From Actinoplanes auranticolor (GTDB taxonomy: Bacteria; Actinomycetota; Actinomycetes; Mycobacteriales; Micromonosporaceae), in contig NZ_BOQL01000024.1 in assembly GCF_018332655.1 (NCBI RefSeq), positions 111,199-175,198 of the forward strand: a DNA stretch of 64,000 nt. The letters are read 5' to 3'. Below, in pieces: positions 1 through 8,471 of this stretch (the first letter of the stretch is position 1; every line of letters begins with the position of its first letter). The translations under genes and the position numbers were made by a program. Under the pieces are notes generated by a model. The model had not been told where the DNA came from and made no database searches. It saw only the letters and a list, made by a program, of their open reading frames with translations.

Positions 1-357
1 GGCCGGATCCGGGATCTGCGAGACGGTCAGCGCCGGGCTGTGCACGAACAGGAAGCGGTTGGCCGTCTCCAGGGCGGCGCCGAAGGTCGGGGAATTCTCG
101 ATGGCCAGGGCGAGCGGGCCGAGGACGGTGGCGTTCTGCTCCCCGGCCAGCCGCAGCCCCAGGTCCGGGCAGTCCAGCTCGGCCGCGGCGGTCTCCAGGA
201 TGCGCCCGGCGGCCGGCGCCGGGATCACCGCGTCGTCGGAGTCCAGCGCCGGCGCCGGCACCCGGAACCGAGCCAGCAGGGCGGTACCGTCGCCGCCCAG
301 GCCGTCCACCAGCTGGGGCAGTCCGCGCAGCGACGCGGCGCGCACCATCGAGTCCAT
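1..357 (-). CDS. AraC-family transcriptional regulator, N-terminal part (incomplete at left edge)
   Basis: Only the first 119 codons are present; the gene runs off the left edge. The reading frame opens at the ATG at 357 and is unbroken to base 1. The protein has the stretch GLRLAGEQNATVLGPLALAI followed by NSPTF and FLFVHSPAL, which is the ligand-binding-domain pattern of AraC regulators of the OruR/VirS type (Arabinose_bd family). The C-terminal helix-turn-helix would lie outside the window. It is transcribed away from the monooxygenase operon that starts at 396 or 447, so it probably regulates that operon, as VirS does for mymA in Mycobacterium. The effector is unknown. Confidence 0.75.
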   Translation of the reverse strand, partial: MDSMVRAASLRGLPQLVDGLGGDGTALLARFRVPAPALDSDDAVIPAPAAGRILETAAAELDCPDLGLRLAGEQNATVLGPLALAIENSPTFGAALETANRFLFVHSPALTVSQIPDPA

Positions 358-446
358 GCCGCACCCTAACCGCGGTGTCGCGCAGAGGTAAATGAGTGTC
401 GCCTGAAGACAAGTCGGCGCCAGGCGCGGTGACCGAGACTGGCGCC

Positions 447-1898
447 ATGGCCGAACACTTCGACGTGCTCATCATCGGCGCCGGCCTGTCCGGGATCGGC
501 GCGGCGTGGCGGCTGCAACAGGAGCGGCCAGGCACCAGCTACGCGATCCTCGAGGCCCGCGACGCCGTCGGCGGGACCTGGGACCTGTTCCGCTACCCGG
601 GCGTGCGCTCGGACTCCGACATGTTCACCCTCAGCTACCCGTTCCGTCCCTGGCAGGGTGACCGCTCGCTGGCCTCGGGCGAGAGCATCCGCGAGTACAT
701 CCAGGACACGGCGGACGAGGGTGGCATCACGCCGCACATCCGCTTCTCGGCCCGGGTCGTCGCCGCGGACTGGAGCGCCGGCCACTGGACCGTCCGGCTG
801 GCCGATGGTGAGACCCTGACCTGCCGATTCCTGTACGCCTGCGCGGGCTACTACGACTACGCCCGGGGCCACCAGCCGGATTTCCCCGGGCTGGACGACT
901 ACACCGGCCGGTTCGTGCACCCGCAGTCCTGGCCCGAGGATCTCGACCACACCGGCCGGCGGGTCGTGGTCATCGGCAGCGGGGCGACCGCCGTGACGCT
1001 CGTGCCCGCGATGGCGGAGACGGCCGCGCACGTCACCATGCTGCAGCGCTCCCCGTCGTACCTGACCGTGCTGCCCGGCCGCGACGTGGTCGCCGACCTG
1101 TTGCGCCGGCGGCTGCCCGCCCGGGTCGCGCACAAGGTGGCCCGGGCCAAGAACGTTCTGCTTTCCCAGGCCTTCTACCAGCTCGCCCGGCGCCGCCCGG
1201 AACGCGTCAAGGCGATCCTGCGCGGCTTCGCGGTCCGGCACCTGGCCGACCCGGCGTACGTCGACGAGCACTTCACCCCCGCCTACCAGCCGTGGGACCA
1301 GCGGCTGTGCGTGATCCCGGACGGCGACCTGTTCACGGCGATCAGGAAGGGAACGGCGTCGGTGGTCACCGACCACATCGAGCGGTTCGTGCCGGAGGGC
1401 ATCCGGCTGCGCTCGGGCCGCACGCTGGAGGCCGACGTCGTGGTGTCGGCGACCGGGCTGTCGCTGCTGCCGATCGGCGGCGTCACCCTCACCGTCGACG
1501 GCCGCGAGGTCGAGCCGGGCAAGAGCGTCGCCTACCGCGGCGTGATGCTCAGCGGGGTGCCGAACTTCGCCTACTGCATCGGCTACACCAACGCCTCGTG
1601 GACGCTGCGCGCCGACCTGTCGCACCGCTACGTCTGCCGGCTGCTGGCCTTCCTGGACAAGTCCGGATACGTCAGCGCCACGCCCAACGACGGGCCCGCC
1701 CACCGGCGGCCGCTGCTCGACCTGACGTCGGGCTACGTGCAGCGGGCGCTGGACCGCTTCCCGCAGCAGGGCGACCGGGACCCGTGGACGGTCCGGCAGA
1801 ACTACCTGCTCGACGTGCTCACCACCCCGCGGGCCGACGTCCGCCGGGACATGACGTTCACCCGTTCGACCGCACCCGTGCTGGAGGAGATCCGATGA
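447..1898 (+). CDS. FAD/NADPH-dependent monooxygenase (FMO / Baeyer-Villiger type)
   Basis: This is a 483-residue cytosolic class B flavoprotein monooxygenase that would insert oxygen into a ketone, or oxygenate N or S, using NADPH. The FAD Rossmann motif GAGLSG is at residues 11-16 and a second GSGATA motif for NADPH is at 177-182. Between them, YTGRFVHPQSWP (152-163) matches the Baeyer-Villiger fingerprint FxGxxxHxxxWP with Tyr for the first Phe. The start is open. ATG 447 fits family N-termini and has a GAGACT -10-like hexamer 6 bases upstream, suggesting a leaderless message. GTG 396 has AGAGG at 384-388 and would add 17 residues. The stop overlaps the next gene as ATGA. With the SDR and hydrolase it resembles MymA (Rv3083). 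Confidence 0.85.
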   Translation: MAEHFDVLIIGAGLSGIGAAWRLQQERPGTSYAILEARDAVGGTWDLFRYPGVRSDSDMFTLSYPFRPWQGDRSLASGESIREYIQDTADEGGITPHIRFSARVVAADWSAGHWTVRLADGETLTCRFLYACAGYYDYARGHQPDFPGLDDYTGRFVHPQSWPEDLDHTGRRVVVIGSGATAVTLVPAMAETAAHVTMLQRSPSYLTVLPGRDVVADLLRRRLPARVAHKVARAKNVLLSQAFYQLARRRPERVKAILRGFAVRHLADPAYVDEHFTPAYQPWDQRLCVIPDGDLFTAIRKGTASVVTDHIERFVPEGIRLRSGRTLEADVVVSATGLSLLPIGGVTLTVDGREVEPGKSVAYRGVMLSGVPNFAYCIGYTNASWTLRADLSHRYVCRLLAFLDKSGYVSATPNDGPAHRRPLLDLTSGYVQRALDRFPQQGDRDPWTVRQNYLLDVLTTPRADVRRDMTFTRSTAPVLEEIR

Positions 1899-2761
1899 CC
1901 GGGCTGACCCCGTACCGTTTCCCGGGCCGGACGGCCGTGCTGACCGGAGCCGCCAGCGGCATCGGTGAGCAACTGGCCCACGGCCTGGCCGCCCGCGGCA
2001 GCGACCTGGTGCTGGTGGACCGCGACGCGCTGCGGCTCGACGCCGTCGCCGAGCAGATCCGGGCCACGCATCCTGAGCGCGCCGTCGAGGCGCTGGTCGC
2101 CGACCTCGGTGACCGGGAGGCCGTGCTGAGCACCGCCGCCGGCATCCGGGAGCGGCACCCGGCGATCGGCCTGCTGGTCAACAACGCGGGGATGGCCCTG
2201 GGCGGGCGGTTCGACCAGCTCGGCGTGGCGCAATTCGAGCAGGTGATGGCGGTCAACTTCACCGCGCCCATGCTGCTCATCCACCACCTGCTGCCGGCCC
2301 TGACCGCTGCGCCGGGCAGCCACCTGGTCAACGTCTCCAGCCTGTACGGGCTCCTCGCCCCACCGGGACAGTCGGCCTACAGCGCGAGCAAGTTCGCGCT
2401 GCGCGGGCTCAGCGAGGTGCTGCGCGGGGAGCTGCTGGAGTCGGGCGTCGGTGTGACGACGGTGCATCCGGGAGGCATCCGTACCCGGATCGCGGAGACC
2501 GCGCTCATCGGCGCGGGCGTGCCGGCGGCCGACGTCGAGCCGCAGCAGCGGGTGTTCGCCGCGCTGCTGACGTATCCGCCGGACAAGGCGGCCCGGGAGA
2601 TCCTCGACGCGGTCGAGCGGCGCCGCGCCCGGCTGCTGATCGCCGCGAGTGCGAAGATCCCCGATCTGCTGGCCCGGCTCATGCCGGTCGGCCACATGCG
2701 GCTGATCGGGCGGCTGACCGCCGCGGCCGGCCGGCGCGCCCGCACGGCGGTGCACCGGTGA
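1895..2761 (+). CDS. Short-chain dehydrogenase/reductase (SDR)
   Basis: A 288-residue classical SDR that would interconvert an alcohol and a ketone or aldehyde with NAD(P). The cofactor motif TGAASGIG is at residues 17-24, NNAG follows in the middle, and the catalytic Tyr162/Lys166 pair lies in YSASK with the serine in VNVSS before it. The start ATG overlaps the stop of the monooxygenase by 4 bases and the gene ends in GTGA shared with the hydrolase, so the three are translationally coupled. A logical order would be SDR (alcohol to ketone), monooxygenase (ketone to ester) and hydrolase (ester cleavage); this is inferred. The counterpart in the mymA operon would be Rv3085. Confidence 0.88.
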   Translation: MTGLTPYRFPGRTAVLTGAASGIGEQLAHGLAARGSDLVLVDRDALRLDAVAEQIRATHPERAVEALVADLGDREAVLSTAAGIRERHPAIGLLVNNAGMALGGRFDQLGVAQFEQVMAVNFTAPMLLIHHLLPALTAAPGSHLVNVSSLYGLLAPPGQSAYSASKFALRGLSEVLRGELLESGVGVTTVHPGGIRTRIAETALIGAGVPAADVEPQQRVFAALLTYPPDKAAREILDAVERRRARLLIAASAKIPDLLARLMPVGHMRLIGRLTAAAGRRARTAVHR

Positions 2762-3621
2762 GCGGCCCGGGCCCGGTCCGGGAGGTGACCGTCCGCGGAG
2801 CGCGGATCCGGGTGCGGGAGAGCGGCGACCCCGGCCACCCGCCGGTGCTGTTGCTGCACGGCATCGGCCGCAGCCTGGAGGACTGGGATCCGCAGCACGA
2901 GCGGCTGGCCGGCGACCACCGGCTGATCAGCGTCGACCTGCCCGGCTTCGGGCTGTCCGAGCCGCTGCCGGGCCGGGTGACCCTGGCCGCGCTGGCCGAG
3001 GGGGTGGCGGCCACCGTCGACGCGCTCGGCGAGGACCGGCCCCTGCACGTGATGGGCAATTCCCTGGGTGGCGCAGTGGCGATGCGGATGCTCGCCGTGG
3101 CCCCGTCCCGGATCGCCACGCTGACCCTGGTGAACAGCGCCGGCTTCGGCAAGGAAGTCACGCTGGCATTGCGCATTCTCGCCGTTCCGGGTCTCGGGAA
3201 AACGTTGTTGCGGCGCCTCGATGCTCGCTCGGCGTACCGGATCGAACGCAGCCTGTTCCACGACCGGGCGCACGTTACCCAGGAGCGGGTGGAATTCGCC
3301 CTGCGGGTCGCCGCCCGGCCGCACAACGCCCGGGTCTACCTGGAGACGGCCCGGGAGCTGGGCACCCTGCGCGGCATCCGCGCGCCCTGGCGGCAGACCC
3401 TGCTGGGCCAGGTGGCGGCCCAGGCCAAGCCGGCCCTGATCGTCTGGGGTGACCGTGACCTGATCCTGCCGGCGACCCACCTGGCCGCCGCCCGGGCGGC
3501 CTTTCCGCACGCCACGACGCATCTGTTCGCCGACACCGGGCACATGCCGCAGATCGAGCGGGCGGACGATTTCGCCGATCTGGCCCGGCTGTTCCTGGCC
3601 GCCCATTCCTCGCCTGTTTAG
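2758..3621 (+). CDS. Alpha/beta hydrolase
   Basis: A 287-residue alpha/beta-fold hydrolase, probably an esterase. The oxyanion segment HGIGRSLEDWD is near residue 40, the nucleophile elbow GNSLGG carries Ser102, the acid is Asp234 in GDRDLILP and the base is His262 in GHMPQIE, so the triad is complete. It starts at a GTG that overlaps the SDR stop by 4 bases. It is the last gene of the operon; a bulged hairpin follows directly after the stop. The substrate is unknown; in this setting an ester made by the monooxygenase is the obvious candidate. The counterpart in the mycobacterial mymA operon is the esterase LipR, though that belongs to another hydrolase subgroup. Confidence 0.88.
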   Translation: MSGPGPVREVTVRGARIRVRESGDPGHPPVLLLHGIGRSLEDWDPQHERLAGDHRLISVDLPGFGLSEPLPGRVTLAALAEGVAATVDALGEDRPLHVMGNSLGGAVAMRMLAVAPSRIATLTLVNSAGFGKEVTLALRILAVPGLGKTLLRRLDARSAYRIERSLFHDRAHVTQERVEFALRVAARPHNARVYLETARELGTLRGIRAPWRQTLLGQVAAQAKPALIVWGDRDLILPATHLAAARAAFPHATTHLFADTGHMPQIERADDFADLARLFLAAHSSPV

Positions 3622-3644
3622 CGGACGGTCAGCGAACCGTTCCG
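3622..3644 (+). terminator. Weak hairpin after the hydrolase gene
   Basis: Arms CGGACGGT and ACCGTTCCG pair over 8 bases with a one-base bulge and a 6-base loop, starting one base after the stop codon. There is no T run. It is plausibly the end of the monooxygenase operon. Confidence 0.35.
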
Positions 3645-3665
3645 GAGAGCAATTTGTATTGGCGC

Positions 3666-3702
3666 GTGCAACTTAAGCTACGTTTCCTACGTCTTGTTGC
3701 AC
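3666..3702. repeat. Inverted repeat upstream of the secreted protease
   Basis: GTGCAAC (3666-3672) and GTTGCAC (3696-3702) are perfect inverted copies 23 bases apart, 26 bases before the protease start. They could be an operator or fold the mRNA leader. No regulator is known. Confidence 0.3.
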
Positions 3703-3727
3703 AGCCGCTCTCCGGAAGGACCGCCCT

Positions 3728-4786
3728 TTGCGACCCCGCTCCGCCACGACGCTGCTGCTGGTGCTCCTGCTGCTGCCCGCGGTCGCCGCCGGGCTCGTGC
3801 TCGGCCCGGCGGCCCCGGCCCGGGCAGGCGGGTCACCACCGGCGATCGCCAACGGTGAGGACGCCGTGCCGGGGCGGTACGGCTTCGCGGTGAAGCTCAC
3901 CATGACCGGGATCCCCGTGGCGGGCGGCGGGCGCCGCGACAGCTCCTGCACCGGCGCGCTGGTCGCGCCACGCTGGGTGATCACGGCCGGGCACTGCTTC
4001 AAGAACACCAGGGGGACCCACGTCTCCCGTGTCGTGGCCCGGCTCACCACGGCCACCGCCGGCCGGACCGACCTGTCCGGCACCGGCGGGCACAAGGTCA
4101 AGGTGATCGCGGTCAAGCAGTCGCCGGTCACCGACGTCGCGCTGGCCCGTCTGGCCGAGCCGATCACCGACATCGCCCCGGTCACGCTGAACCGCAAGGC
4201 CCCGAAGATGGGCACGCTCGTGCGGCTCGCCGGCTACGGCCGTACGGTCGACGACGACCCGTCCAGCCTGGCCACCCACCTGCAGACCGGCCAGTTCAAG
4301 GTCGCCTCGCTGAGCCGCGGGTACGTCGGCATGCGCGGCCACGCCCCCCGGTCCACCACCAGCCCCTGCTCGCAGGACTCCGGCGGCCCCTACTTCACCC
4401 AGCGGGGCGACGAGGCGGTGCTGGTGTCGGTGGTCAGCCGCGGGCCGTCGTGCCCGCACGCGAAGGTGGACCTGAGCGGGCGTGTCGACACCATCGCCGG
4501 CTGGATCACCGGCATCATCGGCCGCCCGGCCCCACCCAAGGCGTCCGCCCCGAAGCCGGCCAAGGCTCCGGCGAAGAAGCCCGTGACCGCCACCCCGAGC
4601 GCTCCGGCGTCCGACGACAGCGCGCTGGCCGCCGCGGTCCGCGGCCCGGGTGCCGATCCCGTGGTCCGCACGGCCCTGGCCACCTTCGTGGTCGTCGGCT
4701 TCGGCGCGGTGCCGGCCCTGGTCCTGGGCAACCGCCGCCGCCGGCGTGACCACCAGCGCAGCGGGGTACGCCGGCACCGCCGCTGA
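3728..4786 (+). CDS. Secreted, membrane-anchored trypsin-like serine protease (S1 family)
   Basis: A 352-residue exported protease. An N-terminal signal peptide (about residues 1-33, ending near APARA) precedes an S1 domain with the full triad: His89 in TAGHC, Asp136 in TDVALARL and Ser218 in QDSGGP. A Pro/Ala/Lys-rich linker (about 258-290) leads to one hydrophobic segment (about 313-333) and a polyarginine tail, so the catalytic domain should sit outside the membrane on a C-terminal anchor. No LPxTG motif is seen. The Ser motif has Gln where Gly is usual (CSQDSGGP). Translation starts at TTG 3728, supported by GGAAGG at 3714-3719. It stands alone, so its target is unknown. Confidence 0.85.
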   Translation: MRPRSATTLLLVLLLLPAVAAGLVLGPAAPARAGGSPPAIANGEDAVPGRYGFAVKLTMTGIPVAGGGRRDSSCTGALVAPRWVITAGHCFKNTRGTHVSRVVARLTTATAGRTDLSGTGGHKVKVIAVKQSPVTDVALARLAEPITDIAPVTLNRKAPKMGTLVRLAGYGRTVDDDPSSLATHLQTGQFKVASLSRGYVGMRGHAPRSTTSPCSQDSGGPYFTQRGDEAVLVSVVSRGPSCPHAKVDLSGRVDTIAGWITGIIGRPAPPKASAPKPAKAPAKKPVTATPSAPASDDSALAAAVRGPGADPVVRTALATFVVVGFGAVPALVLGNRRRRRDHQRSGVRRHRR

Positions 4787-4832
4787 CCCGCCTCCGGTCG
4801 CCCGCAGCCGGGTGGGATGAAAGACTGTCCTG

Positions 4833-6077
4833 ATGGACGCGGTCTCGTCCCGCTCCGCCGGGAACCCCTCGGAGCTTGCCGCCCTCGTGGGCGACGACAC
4901 CGACGAGCTCTACGACAACGCGCCCTGCGGCAATCTCGCCACGCTGCCCGACGGCACGATCGTGCGGGTCAACTCCACGCTGCTGGGCTGGCTCGGGCAC
5001 ACCCGCGAGGAGCTGGTCGGGCGGCGGCGCTTCGTCGACCTGCTGACCGTCGGCGGACAGGTCTTCCACGAGACCCACCTGGCGCCGCTGCTGCGGATGC
5101 GCGGCGAGATCAACGGCATCGCCCTGGAGCTGCGGGCCGCCGACGGCACCCGGCTGCCCGTGCTGGTCACCGCCACGGTCAAGAACGGGGCCGACGGCAC
5201 GCCGCTGGTGGTGCGCATCACGATCTTCGACGCCCGCGAGCGCCGCGCGTACGAGCAGGAACTGCTGCGGGCCCGCCGCGACGCCGAGGGTGACCGGGAA
5301 CGCCTGCGCGGCCTGGTCTCCGGCCTGCAGCGCAGCCTGCTGCCGGTCAGCCTGCCCGCTCCGGCCGGCCTGCGCACGGCCGGCCACTACCGGATGGCCT
5401 CGCCCGACGAGGTCGGCGGCGACTTCTACGACCTGTTCCCGCTCAGCGAGGGCCGCTGGGGCTTCTTCCTGGGTGACGTCTGCGGCAAGGGGGTCGAGGC
5501 GGCGGCCGTGACCGCCGCGGCCCGCTACACGCTGCGCGCCGCCGCGGTCTACGACCCCACGCCGGAAGCGGTCCTGCGCAACCTCAATTCGGTGCTCTAC
5601 CAGGAGTACCGCAGCCAGGCCCACCGGCATTGCACAGTCGTCTTCGGCGTGCTGACACCGGACGCGACCGGCTGGACGGCCACCATCGCCGGCGGCGGGC
5701 ACCCGCCCCCGCTGCTGCTGCGGCCCGACGGCACCGCCGGCTACCAGCACACCACCGGCGGCACGCTGATCGGGATCATCGCCGATCCCCGGCTGGTCAC
5801 CCGCACGTTGCGGCTGGATCCGGGCGACACGCTGGTGTTGTACAGCGACGGGCTGACCGACGCGCGGACCGGCGGTGAGCGCTACGGCAGCGACGCGCTG
5901 GAGGCGTTCGCGCGCACGCTGGCGCCCACGGACGCGCCGGGTGCCCTGGCGGCGTTCGCCGAGTTGCTCGGCACGTTCGAGGAGCTCGACGACGACGTCG
6001 CGCTGATGGCCCTGAGCGTCGACCGGCCCGGCCACGGGGATAGCTCCCGCGTTCCGGCGCCGGTCCCCCTACAGTGA
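4833..6077 (+). CDS. PAS domain-containing SpoIIE-type PP2C serine phosphatase
   Basis: A 414-residue cytosolic phosphatase of the kind that controls anti-sigma factor antagonists. A PAS-like sensor (about residues 25-135) and a short charged helix (about 135-165) precede a PP2C/SpoIIE domain with the metal-binding motifs VGGDFYD, GDVCGKG, GGGHPPPLL, YSDGLTDAR and DDDVALM. A -10-like AAGACT at 4821-4826 ends 6 bases before the ATG and no ribosome site is visible, which suggests a leaderless transcript. The stop codon overlaps a possible GTG start of the sugar isomerase downstream, so the two may be coupled. No cognate anti-sigma factor or STAS protein lies nearby. Confidence 0.85.
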   Translation: MDAVSSRSAGNPSELAALVGDDTDELYDNAPCGNLATLPDGTIVRVNSTLLGWLGHTREELVGRRRFVDLLTVGGQVFHETHLAPLLRMRGEINGIALELRAADGTRLPVLVTATVKNGADGTPLVVRITIFDARERRAYEQELLRARRDAEGDRERLRGLVSGLQRSLLPVSLPAPAGLRTAGHYRMASPDEVGGDFYDLFPLSEGRWGFFLGDVCGKGVEAAAVTAAARYTLRAAAVYDPTPEAVLRNLNSVLYQEYRSQAHRHCTVVFGVLTPDATGWTATIAGGGHPPPLLLRPDGTAGYQHTTGGTLIGIIADPRLVTRTLRLDPGDTLVLYSDGLTDARTGGERYGSDALEAFARTLAPTDAPGALAAFAELLGTFEELDDDVALMALSVDRPGHGDSSRVPAPVPLQ

Positions 6078-6082
6078 TTCAG

Positions 6083-7294
6083 ATGTCCTCCTGGCCGACG
6101 AACCCCGCCCATCACCGCTGGCTGGACCAGCACACCCGGGAGCTGCTGGCGTTCGGGCGCCGGACCGCCGATCCGGCCGGTGGCGCCCGTTGGCTCGACG
6201 CCCGCGGCCGGCCGGATCCGCGGCAGCCGGTCTCCACTCTGCTCAGCTCGCGGATGACCCACGTGTACGCGGTCGGCACCCTGCTCGGCGTGCCCGGCGC
6301 CGCCCCGATCGCCGAGCTGGCCCTGCGCGGGCTCACCGGCCGGCTGTGCGACGAGCAGCACGGCGGCTGGTTCCCGGCGCTCGGCGACCGCACGGTCAAG
6401 GCGTGCTACGACCACGCGTTCGTGCTGCTCGCCGGCGCCTCCGCGACCAGCGCCGGGCTGACCGGCGGTCCCGCCCTGCTCGCCGCGGCCGAGGAGGTCT
6501 TCGTGCGGCGCTTCTGGGACGAGGACGCCGGGCGCTGCGTGGACACGTGGAACGCCGGCTTCACGGTCCTGGACGGCTACCGGGGTGTCAACGGCAACAT
6601 GCACGCGGTCGAGGCGATGCTGACGGTGGCCGGGGTGACCGGCGACGACGCGTGGCTGGAGCGGGCGCTGCGGGTCTGCCGGTTCGTGGCCGACACCGCG
6701 CGGGCGCACGACTGGCGCATCCCCGAGCACTACGACGAGCACTGGCGGCCGTTGCCGGAGTTCCACCGGGACCAGCCGGACCACCCGTTCAAGCCGTACG
6801 GCGCCACGGTCGGTCACGGCCTGGAATGGTCGCGCCTGTTCCTGCACGCCGAGGCCGCGCGGCCGGCGGAGTCCTGGCTCGCGGAGGCCGCCCGGTCCCT
6901 GTTCGACCGGGCGGTGCGCGACGGCTGGGCGGTCGACGGGCGGCCCGGCTTCGTCTACACCACCGACTGGACCGGCGCCGCGGTGGTCCGCGACCGGATG
7001 CACTGGGTGACCACCGAGGCGATCAGCGCCGCCGCGGCCCTGCACCGGCGCTTCGGCGACGAGCAGTACGCGACCTGGTACCGCACCTGGTGGGACTACG
7101 CGGCGGCGTACCAGGTCGACCACGAGCATGGCTCCTGGTTCCACCAGCTCGACGCGGAGAACGTGCCGACCGAGACGGTGTGGCCGGGTAAGCCGGATCT
7201 GTACCACAGCCTGCAGGCGACGCTGACCGCCCGGCTGCCGCTGACGCCGATGCTGGCGCCGGCCGTCGCGCAGAAGCTGACCGGCCCGGTGTAG
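6083..7294 (+). CDS. AGE-family sugar isomerase/epimerase (mannose or sulfoquinovose isomerase-like)
   Basis: A 403-residue (alpha/alpha)6-barrel protein of the N-acylglucosamine 2-epimerase superfamily, with conserved blocks GGWFPAL, GNMHAVEAML, FKPYGATVGHGLEWSRL and PDLYHSLQA. The histidines in GHGLEW and near YH are the positions used for aldose-ketose isomerisation in YihS and related mannose isomerases. The start is ATG 6083; GTG 6074, overlapping the phosphatase stop, is possible and adds 3 residues. It converges on an MFS transporter whose gene faces a DeoR repressor, which suggests one sugar-utilisation locus. Which hexose it uses cannot be decided; sulfoquinovose is only one option, since no sulfo-glycolytic genes are seen. 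Confidence 0.8.
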   Translation: MSSWPTNPAHHRWLDQHTRELLAFGRRTADPAGGARWLDARGRPDPRQPVSTLLSSRMTHVYAVGTLLGVPGAAPIAELALRGLTGRLCDEQHGGWFPALGDRTVKACYDHAFVLLAGASATSAGLTGGPALLAAAEEVFVRRFWDEDAGRCVDTWNAGFTVLDGYRGVNGNMHAVEAMLTVAGVTGDDAWLERALRVCRFVADTARAHDWRIPEHYDEHWRPLPEFHRDQPDHPFKPYGATVGHGLEWSRLFLHAEAARPAESWLAEAARSLFDRAVRDGWAVDGRPGFVYTTDWTGAAVVRDRMHWVTTEAISAAAALHRRFGDEQYATWYRTWWDYAAAYQVDHEHGSWFHQLDAENVPTETVWPGKPDLYHSLQATLTARLPLTPMLAPAVAQKLTGPV

Positions 7295-7300
7295 GAGGGC

Positions 7301-8461
7301 TCACCGAGGGCGGCGCAGGGCAACCGCCAGCCCGAGGTCGAGGATGATGACCGCGGCCAGGGCCGGTGCGATGGCGGCCGGCCCGAGCCGGTCGTGGGTC
7401 AGGCCGATCAGCGGTGAGATCAGGATCGGTCCGAAGCTGGCTCCGGCGATCACCAGTGCGGTCGACGGGCCGGCCGCGGGGGTGGCCTGGACGAACCACG
7501 ACAGGGCGGTGGGGAACACCGGGGCCAGGAAGAGGCCGGTCAGAACGAAGCTGTAACCGGCGGCCGGTGGCCACCAGGCCAGGGCCATGCTCACCGCGGC
7601 TAGGAGCAGGGTCAGGGGCACCAGCCGGGCCGGCGGCAGCCGCAGACTGAGCGGGGCGGCGAGCAGGCGGCCGACGGTGAAGGCGACCCAGAACGCCGCG
7701 GTGGCCCCGGCGGCGGTGTCCGCGCCGGTACCGACGACTTCGATGAGGTACGTGGCGGCCCAGCTGGCCACGCCGGTCTCGGCGCCGACGTAGAGCAGGA
7801 AGAGCACCAGGAACGCGGCCACGATCAGGGGCCGGCCGACGACTGTCCCCCGGCCCCGGGCCGGGCCGGCCGGCGGCAGGCTCCGGGCGCCGGCCAGCAG
7901 CGGCATCGTCCCCAGGGCGATGACCAGGTACGTGAGCCCGATGACGAGCCTGTTGCCGTCGGTCGCCGCCACGAGCAGCGGACCGGCGACGGCGCCCACC
8001 CCGAAGGCGGCGCTGAGCAGGTTGAGGACCACGGCGCCGCGCTCGCCGTACGCGGACGCGAAGTAGACGTTGAGGTCGAGGTCGAGCCCGCCGAAGCCCA
8101 GCCCGAGCAGGAACGCCCCGCCCAGCAGAACCGGCCAGGAGGGTGCGGCCGCCAGCACGACGGCGCCGGCAGCGACGAAGGCCAGCGCGACGAGGAACCG
8201 GGTGCGGGAGGTACTGCGCCCCGCCGCGCCCGCCGCCAGCACGCCGAGGACGGATCCGGCGAAGTGGGCGCTGACCAGCAGGCCGGCCGCGGTGGCCGAG
8301 CCGCCGAAGCTCGCGCGCAGGACGGGTATGAGCGGCCCGTACACCGCGACGAGCAGCCCGATCAGGAAGAATGCCGCACCGCCTCCGATGGCGACCCGGA
8401 GCGACGGCGGGCCGGCGAGCGACGGCGCTCGGGAGGGTGCGAAAGTCTCGGCCACGGGCAT
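7301..8461 (-). CDS. MFS transporter, probably sugar uptake
   Basis: A 386-residue integral membrane protein with about 12 hydrophobic segments. GLGFGGLDLDLNVYFAS in the first half and YVGAETGVASWAATYL in the second half are typical of the sugar-transporting FHS/FucP-like branch of the major facilitator superfamily. The start is ATG 8461 (MPVAETF); longer readings into the regulator region lack membrane-protein character. It is divergent from the DeoR-type repressor and the operator repeats at 8472-8523 lie between the two starts. It converges with the sugar isomerase (6-base gap between stops), so uptake, isomerisation and repression appear to be grouped. Confidence 0.82.
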   Translation of the reverse strand: MPVAETFAPSRAPSLAGPPSLRVAIGGGAAFFLIGLLVAVYGPLIPVLRASFGGSATAAGLLVSAHFAGSVLGVLAAGAAGRSTSRTRFLVALAFVAAGAVVLAAAPSWPVLLGGAFLLGLGFGGLDLDLNVYFASAYGERGAVVLNLLSAAFGVGAVAGPLLVAATDGNRLVIGLTYLVIALGTMPLLAGARSLPPAGPARGRGTVVGRPLIVAAFLVLFLLYVGAETGVASWAATYLIEVVGTGADTAAGATAAFWVAFTVGRLLAAPLSLRLPPARLVPLTLLLAAVSMALAWWPPAAGYSFVLTGLFLAPVFPTALSWFVQATPAAGPSTALVIAGASFGPILISPLIGLTHDRLGPAAIAPALAAVIILDLGLAVALRRPR

Positions 8462-8471
8462 AGTATGCAGA

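Noticed and set aside
366..1703. Long open frame antisense to the monooxygenase, and many similar long antisense frames elsewhere (for example 11184-13613, 13345-15909, 39377-41836)
   Set aside because: In DNA with very high GC at third positions, frames opposite real genes stay open. These translate to Arg/Ala/Gly/His-rich text without domains, while the sense frames have complete family motifs.
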